Origin: Larix kaempferi
Lineage: Eukaryota; Streptophyta; Pinopsida; Pinales; Pinaceae
Direction: 5' to 3'
DNA length: 64,000 nucleotides
Assembly: GCA_027924585.1 (NCBI GenBank)
Contig: BSBM01001387.1
Coordinates: 1,674,001 to 1,738,000 of the forward strand
Made by a program: the position numbers and the translations under genes. Position 1 is the first letter of the stretch. The number at the start of each line of letters is the position of its first letter. This document shows, in pieces, positions 59,001-64,000 of the stretch. A model generated the notes under the pieces. That model made no database searches. It was not told the DNA's origin and saw nothing but the letters and a program-made list of their open reading frames with translations.

Positions 59001-60773
59001 TGAAACCTGTCTAACAGAAGTCACCTTTGGAATGCCTTTTACAACCCTCGGGTTTCCTTCTTCGTCCATGCATTCAAATGTCTTATTGTAGCAGTCAAGT
59101 TTAACCCTGTGTGCTTCTAACCAATCCATTCCAATGAGAATATCATAGGAACCAAGTGGCAAAATATTCAGATCTGCATAAGTGAATAGCCCATCCATCT
59201 CTAATGGACATTTCTCTACTATTTCACTAACTTTTCTCTTGGTTCCAGTGGCTAGTTGAACTAACCAAGATTTACTATGCTTTAATTTCTTGAAAGCACA
59301 CATCTCAACAATTCTAGGAGTGACATAACTGTGAGTAGATCCAGGGTCAATCAAAATAGAAACAGATTGCTTAGAAATCTTACCTTCAACCTCAACCACA
59401 GTTGACTGATGATCTGCTTGGCGGTCGTCCACTGCTGCATAGATTCTAGGGATTGTCCTCGCCACTTGACCCACAGTTCCAGCTCCTTGGATGTTGTGAA
59501 CTTGATTTGCATTCCCATTCCTATGTGGACAGTTCCTAAGCATGTGGTCTCCTCCACAACCCCAACATTGAAGTGGTTCTCTTGGCTCCTTTGGATCTCT
59601 TGGCTTGTCTCCCATCATCCTAGTTGGCTTAGTCACAACCTGTGATGGCTGCCTTTGCTGATTCCTGAATTGAGGAGGCTTGAACCCCTTCTTCCTTTGA
59701 TCAAACTTCTCATTTTTCTTATCCTTCCATGCCTTATGGAATTCTGGTTTGCTTCTGTTTTGATCAAAGCAATACTTGGCCTTTCTTATGGCCTCCTCTA
59801 GGGTTCGAGGTTCATCGAACTCAATTCTGTCTTTATATGACTGTGGTAGTCCACTTAGGAAACGCTGAATTTTGACCTTATCATCTCGAATATACTTGAC
59901 ATACCTCAACAGCTCCAAGAACTTGTTTGCATATTCTTCCATGGTCAATTGTCCCAATCTCAGCTCATGGAACTCTTTGATCTTATCATCATAGTACCTA
60001 TCCGAGAGGTACTTCTGCTTGAAGTATTTCGTGAACTGCTTCCACACGATCTTCCTTTCGTTGATCTTCTTCACTTTCCTGGTGTGTTCCCACCATATAG
60101 ATGCTCTTCCGTTCAAGTTGAAGATGGCTACCCTTGCCTTCATATTTCCCGAGTAGTCTTGGACTTGGAAGTATTTTCTCATCCCAAGAAGCCAAGCTTC
60201 AGCTTCTTGACCAGATTTTACCTCTCCGTCAAATGTAGGAGGTTTTGCCTTCTTAAATTCCCCATGTGAACTGTTCTTGTAGTGCTTCTTCCTCTTGCTC
60301 CTGTGAGATGAAGAGCTTGAACCCTCAATGGATTCTTCAGAGTCAGATGATTCATTAGAAGAGATTTCTGGACTATATGTGTTGTCTGTAGAAATTCTTC
60401 TTGGGCTACTGGCCCTCTTACGGGAATTTCTTCTAGAGCTACTCCCACCCTTTTCTGGATTTGATATCTGATGCCCAGAGTTTATTTGCCTTTGGATGTC
60501 TGTTAAACTCTGCAGCATGGCTGCATTCAGCTGATTTTGTTCTTCCTGAGCTTTAATCATTCTTTCATTATCTTCCCTATAGCTTTGCAACTCCACCCTT
60601 AGGCTTCTCATGGTGGCTGCAACATCTGGAGGGGTCTCTTGATTTCTTCTCCCATTAGATTCTGTTTCAGCATTCTCAACCTGTATGTTCTCCCCCATGG
60701 CATCTGTCTCAGGTTCATAGGGATCCTGTGCATCATTCATGATGTGCATTTTCTTGGCCCAACCAAGATCCAA
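56070..60773 (-). CDS. Gag-Pol polyprotein with chromodomain, intact chromovirus
   Basis: One frame of 1567 codons encodes every product needed for retrotransposition. In order: a Ser-rich, charged N-terminus; gag (about 170-345; WW motif at 227-228); zinc knuckle C403-C406-H410-C415, one residue shorter than the usual CX2CX4HX4C; retropepsin with D476 in LIDPGST; reverse transcriptase (about 690-865) with catalytic FLDD at 811-814; RNase H (about 950-1070; D960, E997, D1022, D1065); integrase with H1150/H1157 and C1187/C1190, catalytic D1220, D1281 and E1317 (D-D-35-E); the C-terminal GPF/Y module (about 1424-1475); and a terminal chromodomain (about 1510-1563, ATWELEDAM). No stop or frameshift separates gag and pol, so both would come from one polyprotein. 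The ATG at 60773 is the first in frame; M9 or M12 are alternatives. All named catalytic residues are present. Confidence 0.95.
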   Translation of the reverse strand: MDLGWAKKMHIMNDAQDPYEPETDAMGENIQVENAETESNGRRNQETPPDVAATMRSLRVELQSYREDNERMIKAQEEQNQLNAAMLQSLTDIQRQINSGHQISNPEKGGSSSRRNSRKRASSPRRISTDNTYSPEISSNESSDSEESIEGSSSSSHRSKRKKHYKNSSHGEFKKAKPPTFDGEVKSGQEAEAWLLGMRKYFQVQDYSGNMKARVAIFNLNGRASIWWEHTRKVKKINERKIVWKQFTKYFKQKYLSDRYYDDKIKEFHELRLGQLTMEEYANKFLELLRYVKYIRDDKVKIQRFLSGLPQSYKDRIEFDEPRTLEEAIRKAKYCFDQNRSKPEFHKAWKDKKNEKFDQRKKGFKPPQFRNQQRQPSQVVTKPTRMMGDKPRDPKEPREPLQCWGCGGDHMLRNCPHRNGNANQVHNIQGAGTVGQVARTIPRIYAAVDDRQADHQSTVVEVEGKISKQSVSILIDPGSTHSYVTPRIVEMCAFKKLKHSKSWLVQLATGTKRKVSEIVEKCPLEMDGLFTYADLNILPLGSYDILIGMDWLEAHRVKLDCYNKTFECMDEEGNPRVVKGIPKVTSVRQVSAMQLKKFCRKGCQLYAAHVLEAAENETLKLEDYRVLQEFRDVFPDEIPGLPPKRDIDFTIELVPGAAPVSKTPYRMSTPELLELKMQLQELLEKKYIRPSVSPWGAPVLFVKKKDGTLRLCIDYRQLNKVTVKNKYPLPRIDDLFDQMRGAKVFSKIDLRSGYHQVRIKEEDIHKTAFRTRYGHYEFVVVPFGLTNAPATFMCLMNNVFSKYLDKFVLVFLDDILIYSKNEDEHEEHLRMTMQLLREHKLYAKLSKCDFYKDRIHYLGHIISDEGISVDPEKIEAIMNWPTPRNVTDVRSFMGLAGYYRRFIEGFSKVANPITSLQKKGIKFEWSPRCEESFQRLKNLLTSAPILKIADPEKDFVVCTDACNQGLGGVLMQDNHVICYESRKLKEHEKNYATHDIELAAIVHALKMWRHYLMGRKFELRTDHCGLKYLFDQPTLNARQARWLEILCEFDFEIKHIKGKENKVADALSRKVHEMYVAVLSACQPDLRQQIVNHMVEDEVYEQIKGKLQQQNIERKYEGYHLEEGGLLTYKNRVYIPNAAGLRRMVMDEIHKAPYSGHPGYQKTIATARKYYFWPGMKKDVAEYISKCMECQQVKSEHQHPAGLLLPVPIPEWKWEVISMDFITGLPMTKRQHDSIMVVVDKLTKAAHFIPVKSTHKADAIANIFMKEIFRLHGLPKVIISDRDTKFTSNFWKGLFADLGTQLSFSTAYHPQTDGQTERVNRVLEDMLRMYVMDEPSKWEDYLHLVEFAYNNGQQASLGMSPYEALYGRRCRTPVTWDNPVNRIVLGPELLKEMEQEVAKIRQNLKAAQDRQKSYADKHRVHREFNVGDHVYLRVKSRKSSLKLGSCAKLSPKYCGPFEVLERIGPVAYRLALPASTKAHNVFHVSLLKKYVHDPNHVINWDVIQVEPEGEFQTDPLCILDKKVTLLRNRAIGQVKVQWKHYGPDEATWELEDAMRVAYPFLFNFDEH

Positions 60774-61047
60774 AATTTTTCCACTGTATTATTTAGAGTG
60801 TTATCCTGCTGTAACTGTGACTCTCTGAAATGTGTTCATCAACACAATTGTTAGCTGCATTACATTCTTAGAATTCACAATTACTTCATGCATGTGGAAA
60901 AATGCCATACCGATAATTCATCAAATCACAACAATGAAAATATGAGGGGAAAAAAAGAAAAAGGGGGTTCAAGGGGGCTTTCCCCCTTGTGGCTTCCCTG
61001 CGCCACAGCAGGGCGGGTCGAGGGCAGAGCCCTCGTTTTTTTTTTTG

Positions 61048-61078
<31 letters not shown>

Positions 61079-61082
61079 GGAA
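60774..61082 (-). other. G3 leader, 3' part: A-tract and GC-rich hairpins
   Basis: On the minus strand a long A-tract (61037-61077, one interruption) is followed by CGAGGGCTCTGCCCTCG (61020-61036), a 7-bp-stem hairpin. A second snapback, AAGGGGGAAAGCCCCCTT, lies at about 60972-60989. No coding sequence is present. Confidence 0.75.
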
Positions 61083-62160
61083 TCACGCCGCATCGGGCGG
61101 TTCGCGAATTCCTGCCACAACGGGCAGTTCGCTGAATCCTGCCGCGATGGGCGGTTCACACACTGCTCCCGCAACTGTGGGGAGGTTCATTATATGCTCC
61201 CGCAATGGGCGGGGTGATATGCTGAAGGCTTCCGCAATGCGGGCCGGTTCACTGTATGTTCCCGCGACTGCGGAGAGGTTGGCTGAATGCTGCCGCAATT
61301 GCGGGGCGGTTCGGCGACGGCTTCCGCAATTGCGGAGCAGTTCGCCGAACGCTTCCGCAGTTGCGGAGCAGTTCGCCGAACGCTTCCGCAACGGCGGGGC
61401 GATTTGCCGAGCGAAGCCATTCGACGAAGGCTTCCGCAGTTGCGGAGCCATTCGCGGAATGCTTCCGCCACAATGCTTCCTCGATTTCGGGTGATTTTTC
61501 GGAATGATTCGACGAAGTCTTCCGCAGTTGCGGAACGATTCGACGAAGTCTTCCGCAGTTGCGGAACGATTCGCCGAAGTCTTCCGCAGTTGCGGAACGA
61601 TTCGGCGAAGTCTTCCGCAGTTGCGGAACGATTCGCCGAAGTCTTCCGCAACTTCGGAACGACTCGCCGAACTCTTCCGCGTTTCGGAACGACTCGCCGA
61701 ACTCTTCCGCGTTTCGGAACGACTCGCCGAACTCTTCCGCGTTTCGGAACGACTCGCCGAACTCTTCCGCGTTGCGGAACGATTCACGGAATCCTTCCGA
61801 AATTTCGGAAGAGAATTCCTTCCGCAATTTCGGAAGAGAATTCTTTCCGAAAAATTCCGACACTTAGAAAATTTTTTCATTTTAAACAAAAATTTTCTCC
61901 GCTGTTTCGGAGCCATTGGCTGAATTCTTCCGCTGTTTCGAAGCGGTTCGCGGAATCCTCCCGAAATTTCGGAAGAGAATTCCTTCCGCAATTTCGGAAG
62001 AGAATTCCTTCCGCAATTTCGGAAGAGAATTCCTTCCGAAAAACTTCCCTTCGCAAATTTTCGGAAAAATTCTCGGAACGCTTCCGAAATTTCGGAACGA
62101 TTCGCCGAATGCTTCCGCTGTTTCGGAAGGCATTCGGGAATTCCTTCCGAAACAGTCTTA
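61083..62160 (-). repeat. G3 leader palindromic 30-31-bp tandem repeat array
   Basis: About thirty degenerate units. Regular starts of the GATTCG/GACTCG motif lie at 61506, 61537, 61568, 61599, 61630 and 61661 (31 bp), then 61691, 61721, 61751 and 61781 (30 bp). Units alternate TTCCGCAGTTGCGGAA and TTCGCCGAA-type inverted repeats. The perfect 16-bp palindrome TTCCGAAATTTCGGAA occurs at 61795-61810 and 62082-62097. CpG is very frequent. Because the unit lacks stops in all frames, several long overlapping open frames arise, none of which looks like a gene. Confidence 0.9.
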
Positions 62161-62280
62161 AACCAAAATTTCCAGAACAGACTTAAAACGGAAATTTTCA
62201 AAAACAGACTTAGGAAATTTAAAATCTTCCCTTGTAATTTATATCAGTTTTGGCCCATAGAGGCCCAATGCTGCAACGCA
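62161..62280 (-). other. G3 leader, 5' part
   Basis: A short AT-rich stretch between the primer site and the repeat array, with two similar segments of the CAGACTTA-AA type at about 62150-62215. No gene is seen. Confidence 0.6.
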
Positions 62281-62292
62281 GCTCTGATACCA
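62281..62292 (-). promoter_or_regulatory. G3 primer binding site
   Basis: The minus strand reads TGGTATCAGAGC, a perfect initiator Met tRNA complement, three bases after the 5' LTR end. Confidence 0.95.
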
Positions 62293-62295
62293 CAA

Positions 62296-64000
62296 TGTAG
62301 TGTCCGCTCTACCATACCAGCGTGATAGAGAGGATCACCGTGCTCAATCCGGGCAATTAGCCCCAAAACGTTGGAATTAAAATCATTGATGCAAAGACCT
62401 GTATCTATGCATACTATGGAAAAACGACTGTAATCAAATCAATGTTGTTGATCTCTAACACACATTCAAGATTCTGTGACAGCCATGAAGTAAAGATCTG
62501 TGCAGAACTATACAAGATCATATGGAAATGCATAAACTTTTAAAAAACACAGCAGAAGCAAATTCGTTTAATACATCCACATACATTCATAACATTCATC
62601 AAATGATAATTGCTAATTTACACCAGAGAATACTTATCTCAATAAGGCAGTCCCAAGCAACTGGCTATGCAACTGCAACGTTCCACCCAACCATAGGCCA
62701 GTGTGCTCCTTAATCTCTCAGCACCACTGCCACCCCCGAGCTGGGCATGATCTCTACAAGGAACCAGGGAACAGCAGACTCACACATAGCCAAGCATACA
62801 CCAAAATGAGCCAAGCCAATCTACAATTGGGTTTATCAGGCTGCTAGGAGATGGAAAGGAAGAATTGCTAAGCTAGTGAGCTCAACTACAGAGCTATGGG
62901 TACCTCTCTCAGATCTATCTAGCTTGGCACTCACAATGCCTACACACCCAACACCAGGAAGTATTCTCTTCACTGCCATACAGTCCCTCAAGCCATACCT
63001 TCCTCTCTAGTGCTCTCAGGGTGTGCATAGAAAAGTAGCCAGCCCTCTTAATCTTCTTGAGAGGATACTCCCTACACTAGGTTTATCAAGCCAATTCTGT
63101 CCACTACCATTCCAGTTTCTTGCTCATGGGTTCCAAACAAAACAGGGATGCACCTAACAGCAACCTACACTTGTTGAGCATGAGAAAACGTTTCCAACAG
63201 CGGGATGCATGAGATGGGGTTTCCTGGACTTCAGAAAAAACGTGGGTAGACTCAAAACGTATTGGCACTTTGGAAATTCGACTGGGGAAACAAAACCCAT
63301 TCCAGAAAAACGCCCTAGGACCAAAAACGCCCTCACCCTCGATCCCAATTCGCGTCCCTCCTTCCCCAGCTGTTGCACAATCCAAAAACGAGTTCCTGGG
63401 CATGGAAAAACACAGGGTTATGGTGAAAAACGTGAGGATAACTTCCCGAGAGCTCAAGCTGCGTGAGAGGAAGAACGTAATGCATGAGGAATGGCCTTGG
63501 GTAGCATTTCGTGGGGGTTTTCTTGCCCAGCAAGCCAAAAATACGATTTTCAGGTTGGTAGCTTGCCCATGCACGAAAATCTGACTGCCATACCTCTCCC
63601 ATCCCAAGACATTAACTGCCTTAACCAATTTCTTGGAAAAAATTAAATGATTGGGTACATGAGACAAAATGGGTAGTTGATGGTTTATGGGTTTCCCCAT
63701 TGACACATGGATTAACACCATTGGCTCAAGGTTTTGAATAATTTCCCTCCCTTTTCCTTGTAAAGTCATGCCCCATCTCTTTTGTTGCATTGCATAGCCG
63801 GTTGTGGGTTTTTCTTTGAAATTCATAATTACATGATGTTTTATTTACATTGTGCCCATCTCGCACAAGAACCATGGGCATCTATTTTTAATTGCCGATT
63901 CATGAAACGCTAAATCGATGGTGGGGCCTTGGCCTTGAGCTCCTCACCATGATTAAATTACAATATTTACATCATTTACGGTTTAATACAAAGGGGGTCA
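62296..64000 (-). repeat. G3 5' LTR, cut by the window end
   Basis: Matches 54320-56025 almost perfectly. Differences seen: C/G at the 11th base, one fewer C in a C-run (about 62736), T/G near 62809, G/A near 63450 and T/G near 63530. By comparison the remaining 16 bp should end at about 64016. Confidence 0.95.

Larger units (their letters stand above)
54320..64000 (-). mobile_element. G3: intact, young Tekay/Del-type chromovirus
   Basis: Minus-strand element of about 9.7 kb. The 3' LTR is 54320-56041, polypurine tract 56042-56054, gag-pol 56070-60773, leader 60774-62280, primer site 62281-62292 and 5' LTR 62296 to the window end (about 16 bp missing). The LTRs, read by eye, differ at about four substitutions and one single-base indel over about 1.7 kb. 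With an uninterrupted 1567-codon frame this indicates a recent insertion. The left target site is CTTTG (54315-54319) in the G2 LTR. Confidence 0.95.

Noticed and set aside
61300-61800. CRISPR-like array
   Set aside because: The ~31-bp units abut directly with no unique spacers, lie inside a plant retrotransposon leader, and have no cas genes nearby.
61083-62201. 372-codon minus-strand frame, and long overlapping frames on the plus strand, as a repetitive protein gene
   Set aside because: The frames are a by-product of a 30-31-bp repeat with no stops in any frame. Several frames on both strands are open at once and the unit length shifts frame, so no single protein is favoured.

Overview
This window is plant nuclear DNA made almost entirely of LTR retrotransposons and their relics. 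No host protein-coding gene, tRNA or rRNA could be supported. The evidence is Ty3/gypsy and Ty1/copia domains of plant type, initiator-Met tRNA primer sites (TGGTATCAGAGC), very long LTRs, and nesting several levels deep. It suggests a land plant with a large, repeat-rich genome. A gymnosperm is possible, but the sequence does not prove it.

Layout. (1) 1-2130: an LTR tail, then a decayed Tat/Athila-type gypsy relic (zinc knuckle, retropepsin, start of RT). (2) 2131-9345: a decayed Tekay/Del-type chromovirus (G1) in sense orientation, truncated inside gag, with two LTRs and a duplicated chromodomain end. (3) 9346-13880: old AT-rich DNA with a 681-bp tandem duplication and an RNase H relic. (4) 13881-26037: a homopolymer-rich degenerate repeat split by a nested pair of Tork-like copia elements on the minus strand. 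C2 sits inside the 5' LTR of C1, and C2 itself carries a 1.39-kb insertion in its RNase H region. (5) 26124-50226: the most unusual part, five 2.3-2.8-kb LTRs alternating with four gag-only internal regions, a head-to-tail multimer of a non-autonomous SIRE-like gag-only element (TR-GAG type) with a period of about 5.4 kb. Its LTRs hide about eight degenerate ~190-bp units plus a cluster of GCCC-N4-GGGC motifs. (6) 50227-54319: G2, a chromovirus deletion derivative lacking RT and most of the integrase core, inserted just downstream of the TATA-like box of the fifth LTR. (7) 54320-64000: G3, a young, apparently intact Tekay/Del chromovirus on the minus strand, inserted in the 3' LTR of G2. It has one 1567-codon gag-pol-chromodomain frame, near-identical 1.72-kb LTRs, and a leader of about 1.1 kb built from 30-31-bp palindromic repeats. 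The window stops about 16 bp before its last LTR ends.

How the parts relate. Only G3 looks able to encode transposition proteins. The gag-only array, G2, C1, C2, G1 and the Tat-like relic would all need proteins in trans or are dead. The nesting gives a relative order: array, then G2, then G3; and split repeat, then C1, then C2, then the inner insertion.
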